A stretch of 64,000 nt of DNA from CANLBN01 sp034111645 (GTDB lineage Bacteria > Pseudomonadota > Gammaproteobacteria > Pseudomonadales > Cellvibrionaceae). The notes below the pieces were generated by a model. The model made no database searches. It was not told where the DNA came from and was given only the letters and a program-made list of their open reading frames with translations. Position 1 is the stretch's first letter. Every line of letters starts with the position of its first letter. The stretch covers positions 1-64,000 of the forward strand of contig JAWUWW010000003.1 in NCBI GenBank assembly GCA_034111645.1. Reading direction: 5' to 3'. The position numbers were made by a program, and so were the translations under genes. This document shows, piece by piece, positions 17,784 through 26,228 of the stretch.

Positions 17784-19276
17784 GTAATATATTATTTTTA
17801 CCCATCTTTATTTCCCTGCTTGGCGGTGCGCTTACGTTGTCATTTTGGCGCAGTATTCGTTGGCAAAAGCGGGTGACACTTTTATCTGCCGTAGTCTATT
17901 TAATAGTGGCTGTCATTTTACTACTTAAGGTGATGGAAGAAGGTTATGTGGTATTACAAATGGGTGACTGGGCAGCCCCTTTTGGCATTACTCTTGTAGC
18001 CGATGTTTTAAGCGCTACGATGATTTTACTAACGGGCATTGTTGGCTTCGCAGCAGCTTTATACTCGATGGCAAGCGTCCCTAATGAGCATATACGGTTT
18101 GGTTATTTTTCGTTATTGCAACTATTGCTTGCCGGTGTGAGCGGTGCATTTCTAACGGGCGACGTTTTTAATCTTTTTGTTTGGTTTGAAGTCATGTTGT
18201 TGGCCTCTTTTGGCTTGCTGACACTCGGTGGCGAACGCAACCAAATGGAGGGCGCTATAAAATATGTCACCATTAATTTATTTTCTTCAGCGATATTTTT
18301 GTCTGCTATAGGCCTACTTTATGGCACGACAGGCACTCTCAACATGGCAGATCTTTCAGTTAAACTAACGGGGGTTGAAGAACAAGGATTAGTTAACGTA
18401 TTAGCGCTGATGTTTATGGTTTCATTTGGTATTAAAGCCGGCGCCTTTCCATTATTTTTTTGGTTGCCTGCGTCTTACCATACCCCGCTTGTTGCGGTAT
18501 CTGCAGTTTTTGCTGGCTTACTGACAAAAGTAGGGGTTTATGCACTGTATCGTTTCTTTTCAGTCATTTTTATCGGTGATATTGAATATACGCACACTAT
18601 AATATTGTGGTTAGGCATATTAACGATGCTTACGGGTGTGCTTGGTGCTGCTGCTCAATTTGAATTTCGGAGAATACTTTCATTTCATATCATCAGCCAG
18701 ATTGGCTATATGTTGATTGCATTTGCTATCTTTACTCCCTTGGCGATTATAGGTGGCGTATTTTATATAGCGCATCACATTATTGTAAAAACTAATTTGT
18801 TTTTGATCAGTGGCATCACTTATCAGCTAGCGGGGACCCATGAATTAAAAGCGATGGGTGGCTTCTATCGACAACGACCTTGGCTAGCGCTAGTATTTTT
18901 GATTCCAGCATTATCACTTGCCGGTTTACCGCCTTTATCAGGATTTTTTGCTAAGTATATTGTTATCAAAGCGGGTGTAGAGGCTGGTTCTTGGTGGGCT
19001 GTTGGCTTTGGTCTGCTAGTCGGTTTATTAACCCTGTATTCAATGATTAAAATTTGGGCCGAGGTTTTTTGGAAGAGACAGCCTAAAACAGATGCACCTA
19101 CTGACCTCACTGCTAAGCTAAGTCTTTGGATGTTAGCACCAGTAGTCATTTTGGCTTTAATGACAGTAGCAATCGGCCTTTATGGAGAACCTTTATACCA
19201 ACTCGCCGAAGTTGCGGCAAACCAGCTCTTAAATCCTCAAGGCTACATTGATGCTGTGCTTGGAGGTACAAAATGA
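17780..19276 (+). CDS. mrpD: Mrp-type Na+/H+ antiporter subunit D
   Basis: NuoN/NuoM homologue of 498 residues with about 14 helices, a proton-translocating subunit. Core motifs are FEVMLLASFGLLTLGG, the lysine-containing GIKAGAFPLFFWLPASYHT, and LSLAGLPPLSGFFAKY. It starts with GTG (GTGAGTAATATA) within the last codon of mrpC and overlaps mrpE by 4 bp, consistent with translational coupling throughout the operon. Confidence 0.95.
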   Translation: MSNILFLPIFISLLGGALTLSFWRSIRWQKRVTLLSAVVYLIVAVILLLKVMEEGYVVLQMGDWAAPFGITLVADVLSATMILLTGIVGFAAALYSMASVPNEHIRFGYFSLLQLLLAGVSGAFLTGDVFNLFVWFEVMLLASFGLLTLGGERNQMEGAIKYVTINLFSSAIFLSAIGLLYGTTGTLNMADLSVKLTGVEEQGLVNVLALMFMVSFGIKAGAFPLFFWLPASYHTPLVAVSAVFAGLLTKVGVYALYRFFSVIFIGDIEYTHTIILWLGILTMLTGVLGAAAQFEFRRILSFHIISQIGYMLIAFAIFTPLAIIGGVFYIAHHIIVKTNLFLISGITYQLAGTHELKAMGGFYRQRPWLALVFLIPALSLAGLPPLSGFFAKYIVIKAGVEAGSWWAVGFGLLVGLLTLYSMIKIWAEVFWKRQPKTDAPTDLTAKLSLWMLAPVVILALMTVAIGLYGEPLYQLAEVAANQLLNPQGYIDAVLGGTK

Positions 19277-19746
19277 TAGGTTTTTTTTGGAATGTACTAC
19301 TAGCCGCAGCTTGGGTACTGATGACAGGTAGTTTTGAATTTTTAAACTATGTGTTCGGGTTTGCAATTGGTTATGTCGCTCTTTTATTGATGAGTCGTAG
19401 CGTGTCAGCAGTGAGCGATTATCCAAGGCGCCTACCGAGGGCGATTTATTTTTTACTGTATTTTATCGAAGAACTTATTAAGGCAAACCTAAAAGTTGCT
19501 ATTGATATTATTACTCCTACATTTTTGGGTAAACCTGGCGTGATTAGTATTGAGCTTGACGCGAAAACGAATTTAGAAATAACGTTAGTCGCCAATATTA
19601 TTTCTCTCACACCCGGGACTTTGAGCTTAGATGTTTCCGCTGATAAAAAAATACTGTTTGTACATGCCATGTATTTAACTGATGAAGACCAAGTGCGTGC
19701 AGAATTAAAACATCTTGAGCAGCGTTTGCTCAAAGTTATGCGATAG
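19273..19746 (+). CDS. mrpE: Mrp-type Na+/H+ antiporter subunit E
   Basis: A 157-residue protein with two or three N-terminal membrane helices and a soluble C-terminal half. The segments IISLTPGTLSLDVSADKKIL and HAMYLTDEDQVRAELKHLE are characteristic of MrpE. It belongs to the E-F-G half of the complex. The start overlaps mrpD by 4 bp. Confidence 0.93.
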   Translation: MIGFFWNVLLAAAWVLMTGSFEFLNYVFGFAIGYVALLLMSRSVSAVSDYPRRLPRAIYFLLYFIEELIKANLKVAIDIITPTFLGKPGVISIELDAKTNLEITLVANIISLTPGTLSLDVSADKKILFVHAMYLTDEDQVRAELKHLEQRLLKVMR

Positions 19747-19757
19747 GAGCGAGATAA

Positions 19758-20030
19758 ATGCTAGAACTTGTTATTATTTTTTCATATATTTCTCTTTCAT
19801 TAGCATTATTGCTAGCCTTTATTCGGATGGTTAAAGGTCCGTCTTTACCTGATCGTGTCGTGGCATTAGAGTTGATTGCCTCTATCGTTATAGGTTTGTT
19901 TGGTCTTAATGCTATTGATACCGGCGTAAGTGCTTATCTAGATATTGCGATTGTACTTGCACTAACAGCGTTTCTTGTCGCAATTGGTTTTGCACGATTT
20001 ATTCAGGTAAGGGGGGCGTGTGATAATTGA
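19758..20030 (+). CDS. mrpF: Mrp-type Na+/H+ antiporter subunit F
   Basis: A 90-residue three-helix subunit. FIRMVKGPSLPDRVVALELI (21-40) and the DIAIVLALTAFLVAIGFARF end are the family signatures. Preceded by GGAGCGAG before the ATG and overlapping mrpG by 11 bp. Confidence 0.93.
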   Translation: MLELVIIFSYISLSLALLLAFIRMVKGPSLPDRVVALELIASIVIGLFGLNAIDTGVSAYLDIAIVLALTAFLVAIGFARFIQVRGACDN

Positions 20031-20439
20031 AATAATAGTGTCTATTTTAATCGTCTGTGCATCAATATTTATGGTGCTAGCTGCTATTGGACTTCTGACA
20101 TTTCCTGACTTGCCGACACGTATGCACGCCACAACGAAATCCGGTGTTTTAGCAACCTGTCTTGTTATGATTGCTGTGGCGTTATACTTTTTACAAACGG
20201 ATATAACTGCCCGCGTTATTGCTATTATTACCTTCATTTTAATTACAGCACCAGTAGCCGCACATGCTATCGGACGCGCCGCCTATTTTGCAGGTGTGCC
20301 TTTATGGCCAGGTACCGTCAAAGACGAACTGGGTGATTATTACGCACCCGAATCTAGTTCTGGAGATACAGATGAAGATCGCCCTGAAGAAATTACAAAA
20401 GATGAAAATATTTACGGGCAGAATAAGAATAAACCTTAG
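20020..20439 (+). CDS. mrpG: Mrp-type Na+/H+ antiporter subunit G
   Basis: Last subunit of the Mrp antiporter, 139 residues, three helices followed by a polar tail. GLLTFPDLPTRMHATTKSGV (23-42), ITFILITAPVAAHAIGRAAY and WPGTVKDEL are typical of MrpG. The start is GTG inside mrpF. The tail after DELGDYYAPE is acidic and poorly conserved. A nearly identical copy of the segment 20236-20346 recurs at 21570-21680 with a different tail, so this 3' end may be a recombinant. Confidence 0.93.
   Translation: MIIEIIVSILIVCASIFMVLAAIGLLTFPDLPTRMHATTKSGVLATCLVMIAVALYFLQTDITARVIAIITFILITAPVAAHAIGRAAYFAGVPLWPGTVKDELGDYYAPESSSGDTDEDRPEEITKDENIYGQNKNKP
20236..20346 (+). repeat. direct repeat copy 1 (3' part of mrpG)
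   Basis: About 110 bp repeated at 21570-21680 with an offset of exactly 1334 bp. A central 65-bp block (20266-20330) is identical in both copies; about six mismatches lie outside it. Copy 1 is inside intact mrpG. Confidence 0.85.
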
Positions 20440-20561
20440 CTTTAGTAAAATAGATCGCTTACAAAAATATCGGATATCACATCGTTAATTGGTGAAGTTT
20501 GGGTTCTGATCTTTTACCCTTGCACACCTAGAATGCGGAATTGCCCTCCTCGCCCACTGCT

Positions 20562-20582
20562 AAAAAACGCTTAGCTAGCGTC
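20562..20582 (-). terminator. probable terminator of the repeat-protein gene
   Basis: Read on the - strand, ACGCT-AGCTA-AGCGT is followed by six T. The stem is only 5 bp and begins at the stop codon of the repeat-protein gene. A weak but well placed rho-independent signal. Confidence 0.45.
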
Positions 20583-21387
20583 TAAAATGCATGGCCTAGA
20601 CTAAACGATAAGGCGTGATCACTGGCTGAAGCACTAATGCCGTGTCCATAATTCACATTAGCAAACCAGCTGTCATCATCAGAGATAATTTGTAGATTAG
20701 CCGTAACTGTACCCACTGAATCAGCACTCGGTGTAGTCGTAGACGTAGACGCAGACTTGGCAGTGGCTAATAAACCATTCCCTGCCACATCAGCACTCGC
20801 AGTAGGCCTAACCGAGTCAGTGGGTAATAAATTCTGCACTCCCGCCCCTTCAACATCAGTACTACCAAGTTCATCATCAGAGATAATTTGTAGATTAGCA
20901 GTAACTGCACCCACTGAATCAGCACTCGGGGTAGGCGTAGACGTGGCTAATAAACCATTCCCTGCAACATCAGCACTCGGAGTAGGCGTAGACGAGGCAG
21001 TTGGTAATAAATGCTTTCCATCAACATCCGCAGCTTTAGGCGGAGTTGGCAGTAGAGGTGTTTCAAAGAGTAGAGTGGTTGGTCCGTGTTCTTTTAATTT
21101 GAACATCGGATTAGCTGGGGCGGTATTGCTTGGAATATTATTAAAACTCTCAAAGGTAGCGGTTACTGCGGGGTTAGCTTTATTTAATATACTCGTTGAA
21201 TTCATTATCATTATAATATGAGAATAATTTTTAAGGGTTGCGTCTAGGTATACTTGAGGTTTAGGAGTCAATACCTGAGTGACTACTGGAGTCGCTACTG
21301 GACTTAATTGCCCAGCAGCTTGAAAAGCGGTTGGGACGACACTAACAATAATAATAAATTTTACAATAAGTTGAAGTTTTTTTTCAT
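20582..21387 (-). pseudogene. secreted repeat-rich protein with out-of-frame start (A8 tract)
   Basis: The frame is open from 21388 to the stop at 20582 but has no ATG in frame. The ATG at 21385-21387 is followed by eight A. With nine A it would read M-K-K-K-L-Q-L-I-V-K and then a hydrophobic stretch ending in PTAFQAAG, a normal signal peptide, and continue into the long frame. As written it hits a stop after eight codons. A TTG at 21271 would give a 229-residue product without the signal. The mature part is Pro/Ser/Thr/Ala-rich. It has two repeats of about 60 residues built from SADVAGNGLLAT and PSADSVG followed by VTANLQIISDD. It ends SFSLGHAF, with a terminal Phe as in outer-membrane beta-strands. 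I do not recognise the family. Phase-variable gene, sequencing error and recent pseudogene all remain possible. Confidence 0.55.
20672..21040. repeat. two tandem copies of a roughly 200-bp unit in the repeat-protein gene
   Basis: Copy A starts at 20672 and copy B at 20872, each beginning TCATCATCAGAGATAATTTG. Long blocks are identical and reading frame is kept; copy B lacks about 18 bp near its middle. The repeats encode the SADVAGNGLLAT and VTANLQIISDD peptides. Confidence 0.85.
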
Positions 21388-21527
21388 ATTAAATACTACG
21401 ATAATTAAATCCCTTATTACTTAAGAAATTTTGGCAAAGAACATACAGCACACAGATAGCTCAGTCAATCTTATCGATTCTTCAGATAATTTTAGTTTTA
21501 CATTAATTTTAAAAAATAACCGCTTAG

Positions 21528-21788
21528 CCGTCGACACTCACGCTCCGATCTGCGTTTGCTATAGCCATTATTTTAATTACAGCACCAGTCGCTGCACACG
21601 CTATCGGACGCGCCGCCTATTTTGCAGGTGTGCCTTTATGGCCAGGTACCGTCAAAGACGAACTAGGTGATTATTACGCTCCTGAATTAAGCGCTGAAGA
21701 TAGCCATCGGGAAGGTTCTGTAATCAGCCCTGAACCAAGCTCTATAAACAGTGTTGAACAGCACCCTGAAAAAACGCCAAAAATTTAA
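21528..21788 (+). pseudogene. 5'-truncated duplicate of mrpG
   Basis: An open frame ending with TAA at 21786-21788 encodes ILITAPVAAHAIGRAAYFAG and WPGTVKDELGDYYAPE, nearly identical to MrpG. It has no start codon and lacks the first two-thirds of the protein. Similarity to mrpG fades upstream of about 21551, and the frame is closed by a TAG at 21525. The tail (ELSAEDSHREGSVISPEPSS and on) differs completely from that of the intact mrpG. A strong hairpin terminator follows, so this may be the original 3' end of the mrp operon, displaced by the 1.33-kb module. Confidence 0.8.
21570..21680 (+). repeat. direct repeat copy 2 (mrpG fragment)
   Basis: Partner of the copy at 20236-20346. The 65-bp block 21600-21664 is identical to 20266-20330. 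Together the copies flank the repeat-protein gene. Confidence 0.85.
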
Positions 21789-21831
21789 AATAATTCAGAA
21801 CAAAAAAATATCAAGTTACTACAAGCTACTA

Positions 21832-21869
21832 AAGTAAACTCGAATAAATATTTATTGAGTCTACTTTTT
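21832..21869 (+). terminator. hairpin terminator after the mrpG fragment
   Basis: AAGTAAACTC pairs with GAGTCTACTT apart from one mismatch, around an inner palindrome AATAAATATTTATT, and the stem runs into TTTTT. It points along the + strand, consistent with the end of the mrp transcript. Read the other way it could also serve the DUF533 gene ending at 21878. Confidence 0.55.
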
Positions 21870-21877
21870 AACTTTAT

Positions 21878-22552
21878 TTAGCTCTTAATTGCATTAACTT
21901 GATTTTCTAGTTCTTTTACCAATTGTGCCGGTAATTGCAGACGAGCAGCAAGCATTGCAAGATAAGATTTTTCCGCAACAGTATCTACATCGACAGCAAG
22001 TAATGAGGCAATATAAATTTCTGCCGCTACCTCAGGACTATTAGCGCTATTGATAATTGCATCCATATCGACTGGATGCCCCATTTCCTGTACTAACATA
22101 TTTTGACTTGCACTATCGAGCTCTAGCGATTCAATTCTTTGAAATATAACCTGGCTTTCTTGTGCATCTAGTCGCCCATCAGCACGTGCAACAGCAATCA
22201 TAGCTCTTACAAGTATTAAGCCTAATTCTTCATTAGCCGCATTATCATCAGCGGGTGGTAAAAAAGCAGAACCAACGGGAGCTTCTATAATATTATCAGC
22301 AATAGCAGCTGAGTTTGAAACTTGAACAGTCCCCTGACTAGCTACCTGATTAGCGTTGTAACGCTTATATGCTGTATAAGCTAAAGCTCCGACTGCCGCT
22401 ACACCTCCAAGCTTAAGAGCACTCTCACCCATTTTTTTGACGGATTTTCCACTGATCAATTTACTTGCCATGCCGCCAGCTAAACCACCGGCGAAACCGC
22501 TTGCAGCACCACTACTAAGGAAAGATCCTAAAAGTTTGTTCACATCAACCAT
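21878..22552 (-). CDS. DUF533 / TerB-like membrane protein (YebE type)
   Basis: A 224-residue protein. The N-terminal part is Gly/Ala-rich (LLGSFLSSGAASGFAGGLAG, GGVAAVGALAYTAYK) and probably inserts in the inner membrane. The C-terminal helical domain has the DUF533/TerB pattern AMIAVARADGRLDAQESQ through YLAMLAARLQLP. E. coli YebE is the named relative; its function is unknown, though it belongs to the envelope-stress regulon there. I chose the ATG at 22552, with GGAG nine bases upstream, over one at 22609 that adds an unrelated hydrophobic leader. Confidence 0.85.
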   Translation of the reverse strand: MVDVNKLLGSFLSSGAASGFAGGLAGGMASKLISGKSVKKMGESALKLGGVAAVGALAYTAYKRYNANQVASQGTVQVSNSAAIADNIIEAPVGSAFLPPADDNAANEELGLILVRAMIAVARADGRLDAQESQVIFQRIESLELDSASQNMLVQEMGHPVDMDAIINSANSPEVAAEIYIASLLAVDVDTVAEKSYLAMLAARLQLPAQLVKELENQVNAIKS

Positions 22553-22804
22553 GGTTATAAACTCCAATAAAATTATTAGCGCAATAGATGTTTCTTTTAT
22601 AAAAAGCATTCAATTACTCAAATGCTTTTGGATTCTATCGTATAAATTGAGGACAAACAAACAACATTATTTGTTTACAGCATACGATATTAAAAAAATT
22701 AAAAAATTTATTAATATCTTATTTCTTGCTTAAAAGTAAAATTAACGGGATAAATTTTTAATAGAAGGACATGGATCATGTGAGTATTTAAGTATTGTTT
22801 TATT

Positions 22805-23791
22805 CTATATTTTCTGATTCTTAAGTAATAAATTTTCTATAGCGATAACCATTGGTTTCATAAAATACTTTTGATCAGGCATTGCGGCTATATCATAACC
22901 CTGAGAGATTAACTGGCCTGCAACGACAGGACCAACAGCAATAATTTGTGTTTGCTTTAAGCCTATCTTTAGTAGGGATTCTAAATCGAATTGCTTTGCC
23001 ACTGTCTCAAGGCGATCATATTGCGCCTTACTAGTAAAACAAATCATATCAATATTTTTAGCGGCTAAATTCTCGATTAGCTCGATGACACTTTTTGTCT
23101 GAATGTCAGAGGCATAAACATAGGGCGCAACTGTTTTATAGTCTACATTGCGAGATTTAAGATAATTTTGTAATTTATCATTTGGATCTTCACCATAAAG
23201 CTGTACGTTTATCTTAATATTTATTAAATCTTTATTATCTAAAGATTTAATAATGCCATCGGTGGTTGGCTCCATTGCTAATTCATCGGCTTTTAAGTGT
23301 AGCTCCTTTAATGCACGATTAGGCTTTGGACCACGTGCTAAAATATGCACTTTTGCCAAAGCTTCTGACCATGCCTCTAGCATTTCAGCTCGCTCGGCAA
23401 ATCCGCTCAAGCGTTTTATACCTTCACCTGTTAATACTATAAAAAGATCAGGTGGAGATACAATAAAAGCCTTTAACCAAGCTTCAATTAAAGGAGTATT
23501 TGGACTATCGATAATAGCGACTAAAGGACAACGTAACAGACTTGCGCCACGCTTTTCAAATAAAGTAGCCAGTACATCTAATTGCCGGCTTTCAGGCAGT
23601 GCAATATGCAAACCTATAAATTTTTTTTCTAAATCATATGACTCAGCATCTAACGGCTCTATTTTTGACGATGCTTTTTTTACCGATACTTTTTTTGGGA
23701 TAACCTTATCTAGTGATTGAGATGACTCGGAAGAAATATTTGACAGCGAATTTTTTGCAGGCTTTGTTGAGTCTTTCTCAGAATCTTTCAT
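22805..23791 (-). CDS. hemD: HemD-family protein, probable uroporphyrinogen-III synthase
   Basis: HemD closes and isomerises hydroxymethylbilane into uroporphyrinogen III, the branch point of heme and siroheme. The two-lobed fold is visible: GLHIALPESRQLDVLATLFE (residues about 54-73), ILARGPKPNRALKEL, then VQLYGEDPNDKLQNYLKSRN, MICFTSKAQYDRL and IIAVGPVVAGQL. A Ser/Lys-rich 50-residue N-terminal extension is unusual. The gene is not with hemC or hemX. It follows the MFS gene by 41 bp on the same strand. It could be a second HemD-like protein with another role, since active-site conservation in this family is low. Confidence 0.75.
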   Translation of the reverse strand: MKDSEKDSTKPAKNSLSNISSESSQSLDKVIPKKVSVKKASSKIEPLDAESYDLEKKFIGLHIALPESRQLDVLATLFEKRGASLLRCPLVAIIDSPNTPLIEAWLKAFIVSPPDLFIVLTGEGIKRLSGFAERAEMLEAWSEALAKVHILARGPKPNRALKELHLKADELAMEPTTDGIIKSLDNKDLINIKINVQLYGEDPNDKLQNYLKSRNVDYKTVAPYVYASDIQTKSVIELIENLAAKNIDMICFTSKAQYDRLETVAKQFDLESLLKIGLKQTQIIAVGPVVAGQLISQGYDIAAMPDQKYFMKPMVIAIENLLLKNQKI

Positions 23792-23832
23792 TTAATCATT
23801 CTCTCAATGACTGTTAGCAGATACTCTAACCA

Positions 23833-24984
23833 TTATAGATCAATATCGTCGCGACATAGACCATACCAAACCAATGCCGCGGCGATAAATACGGCAACAG
23901 CACTGACACTAAATAACAATTGTGAACTAATACCCCATAAGAAACCACCACTCATTGCACCCAAGGCGCCTCCAGCACCAAAGGTTAGAGCACTATACAG
24001 CGCTTGCCCTTGGCCTATATTTGAGTGTCTAAAAAAATGTCTGATAAGCTCAATACATGCTGCGTGACAGGCTCCAAAACTCAGCGCATGAATCGTTTGA
24101 GCTAGAATTATCAATGCAAGATTATCTGTAAAAAATGCAATAATTAACCAACGAAAACCTGTAAGCACTAAACTCCAAAAAAATATTTTAGGAACATTTT
24201 TTTTACTCATAAAGCGATGAATAAATACAAATAGAATCACTTCACAAAAAACGCCCAACGCCCAAAGTAAACCGATACTCATCCTAGAATAATTAAAGCT
24301 CTCTAAATGTAGGCTAAAAAATGTATAGTAGGCTCCAAAACTAAACTGTAATAAAAATGCCGCTATAAAAAAATAAATAATTGCAGGTTTTTTTAATAAT
24401 TTTAGCCAGTGAATTCCAGTAGTCTCGCTTACTTCTATTAATGGTTCTTGCAGTGTTAATGTACTTAACCACACCAACAATAGTAAGACCCAAGCAATAG
24501 GGATTAAATATTCAATCGAAAAGAAATCAAAAAACCATCCTAAAATAATCACCGTCGTAATAAAACCAATTGAACCCCAGACACGAACTTGGCTATAACG
24601 ATTACTGTCTTTTTTTAGATATTGAATCGTAACAGTATCAAACTGAGATAAAACAGCATTCCAAAAGAAGCTATATATAAAGGTGATAAAGAGAATGGGG
24701 AGCAATGTTTTCCAGTAGAATAAACCACCAAAACACATTAGGGCAAAGAAGCTGCCAATAGAAATGATTTTTAAACGTTTACCAGTGCGGTCACATAACC
24801 AGCCCCAAAGATTAGGAGCAATGATTTTAGTGCCCATAATAACGGCGTTAACAGTACCAATCGCCTGAGCCGTTAATCCTATATCGTTAAGATATAAACT
24901 AAAGTAAGGGCTAAGGGCACCAACTAAAGCAAAGTAAAAAAAATAAAAACTGGATAGTCGCCAGTAAGGAATACCTGCTATCAA
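23833..24984 (-). CDS. MFS transporter (phenylpropionate permease-like family)
   Basis: A 383-residue, 12-helix major facilitator protein. The opening IPYWRLSSFYFFYFALVGAL and the loop GWLCDRTGKRLKI between helices 2 and 3 match the HcaT/MFS_1-like group often found directly after aroC in gammaproteobacteria. The substrate is not known. It begins 16 bp after aroC, so it is almost certainly co-transcribed with it. Confidence 0.85.
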   Translation of the reverse strand: MIAGIPYWRLSSFYFFYFALVGALSPYFSLYLNDIGLTAQAIGTVNAVIMGTKIIAPNLWGWLCDRTGKRLKIISIGSFFALMCFGGLFYWKTLLPILFITFIYSFFWNAVLSQFDTVTIQYLKKDSNRYSQVRVWGSIGFITTVIILGWFFDFFSIEYLIPIAWVLLLLVWLSTLTLQEPLIEVSETTGIHWLKLLKKPAIIYFFIAAFLLQFSFGAYYTFFSLHLESFNYSRMSIGLLWALGVFCEVILFVFIHRFMSKKNVPKIFFWSLVLTGFRWLIIAFFTDNLALIILAQTIHALSFGACHAACIELIRHFFRHSNIGQGQALYSALTFGAGGALGAMSGGFLWGISSQLLFSVSAVAVFIAAALVWYGLCRDDIDL

Positions 24985-25000
24985 CCCGCCATCTCAACTA

Positions 25001-26116
25001 TTATTTAGGTGCTCGCGCAGGAATCACGGGGATAGAATGAGATACATCACTGTTTTGCCCACGATGCCTTAATAGATGATCAATCAGCACTAAAGCCGTC
25101 ATGGCCTCAGCTATCGGCGTTGCTCGAATACCAACACAGGGGTCGTGTCGACCTTTCGTAATGATGTCAACGGAATCACCATTTACATCAATACTACGTC
25201 CGGGGATATGAAGACTCGATGTTGGCTTTAAGGCGATATGTGCAATAATATCTTGTCCTGTTGAAATGCCTCCGACTATGCCGCCAGCATTATTTGAGAG
25301 AAAGCCATCTGTTTGTATCTCGTCTCTGTGCTGCGTGCCTTTCTGCTCTATTGAATCGAAGCCAGCTCCAATTTCGACGCCTTTAACGGCATTAATACTC
25401 ATTAATGCATGAGCAAGTTCTGCATCAAGGCGATCAAAAATCGGCTCTCCTAACCCCGGAATCATACCCGAGACTACAACCGAAATTTTAGCACCGACAG
25501 AGTTACCCTCTTTACGCAATGCGAGCATATACTCCTCCATCTCGCTCACTTTACTGAGGTCGGGCGAGAAAAAAGGATTTTGTTCAACTTGCTGCCAATC
25601 CCATGTATCAATGTTTTGATCAACTTTAATCGGCCCTAATTGAGATAGGCAACCGCGAACTAAAATACCGTGTTTTTGCTGCAAATATTTTTTTGCAATA
25701 GCACCAGCTGCAACCCGCATGGCAGTTTCACGGGCAGAGGAACGACCGCCGCCACGATAATCACGTACACCATATTTTTGCATGTAGGTATAATCTGCAT
25801 GCGCAGGACGAAACTGATCTTTAATATTACCGTAATCTTTTGAGCGTTGATCAGTATTTTCAATCAATAAACCAATGGGAGTGCCGGTAGTTTTACCTTC
25901 AAATACACCCGATAAAATTTTCACTTGGTCTGGCTCACGACGTTGGGTTTCAAATTTATTTTTACCCGGACGACGCCGATCTAAATCATGCTGTAAATCC
26001 GCTTCACATAGTTCAAGTCCGGGAGGACAACCATCAACAATACATCCAAGCGCCGCTCCATGACTTTCACCAAAAGTGGTAGTAGTGAATAATTTTCCGA
26101 AGGTATTGCCTGACAT
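25001..26116 (-). CDS. aroC: chorismate synthase
   Basis: Catalyses the last shikimate step, EPSP to chorismate, with reduced FMN. The 371 residues carry the three signatures: GESHGAALGCIVDGCPPGL (17-35), the RGGGRSSARETAMRVAAGAI block (about 120-139) and RHDPCVGIRATPIAEAM near 320. Position in prmB-aroC-MFS is conserved in related genomes. Upstream lie three degenerate tandem repeats (26118-26174). Confidence 0.97.
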   Translation of the reverse strand: MSGNTFGKLFTTTTFGESHGAALGCIVDGCPPGLELCEADLQHDLDRRRPGKNKFETQRREPDQVKILSGVFEGKTTGTPIGLLIENTDQRSKDYGNIKDQFRPAHADYTYMQKYGVRDYRGGGRSSARETAMRVAAGAIAKKYLQQKHGILVRGCLSQLGPIKVDQNIDTWDWQQVEQNPFFSPDLSKVSEMEEYMLALRKEGNSVGAKISVVVSGMIPGLGEPIFDRLDAELAHALMSINAVKGVEIGAGFDSIEQKGTQHRDEIQTDGFLSNNAGGIVGGISTGQDIIAHIALKPTSSLHIPGRSIDVNGDSVDIITKGRHDPCVGIRATPIAEAMTALVLIDHLLRHRGQNSDVSHSIPVIPARAPK

Positions 26117-26117
26117 A

Positions 26118-26174
26118 GTTGTGACCGCTTAAATTAGTTGTACCGCTTAGATTAGGTTGTGACCGTTCAAATTA
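26118..26174. repeat. three degenerate 18-19-bp tandem repeats upstream of aroC
   Basis: GTTGTGACCGCTTAAATTA, GTTGTACCGCTTAGATTA and GTTGTGACCGTTCAAATTA follow each other in the 112-bp prmB-aroC gap, immediately before the aroC start. They could be regulator sites or slippage products. Confidence 0.6.
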
Positions 26175-26228
26175 AGTATTAATTGTTGATATTAGTTATC
26201 ATTAGATTAAAAGTCGATTATACGTGAA

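Noticed and set aside
21431..21670. 79-codon + strand frame over the mrpG fragment
   Set aside because: Reads the duplicated mrpG DNA in the wrong frame; the mrpG frame itself is the meaningful one.
23253..23720. 155-codon + strand frame inside the HemD-family gene
   Set aside because: Antisense shadow; the - strand product has clear family motifs.
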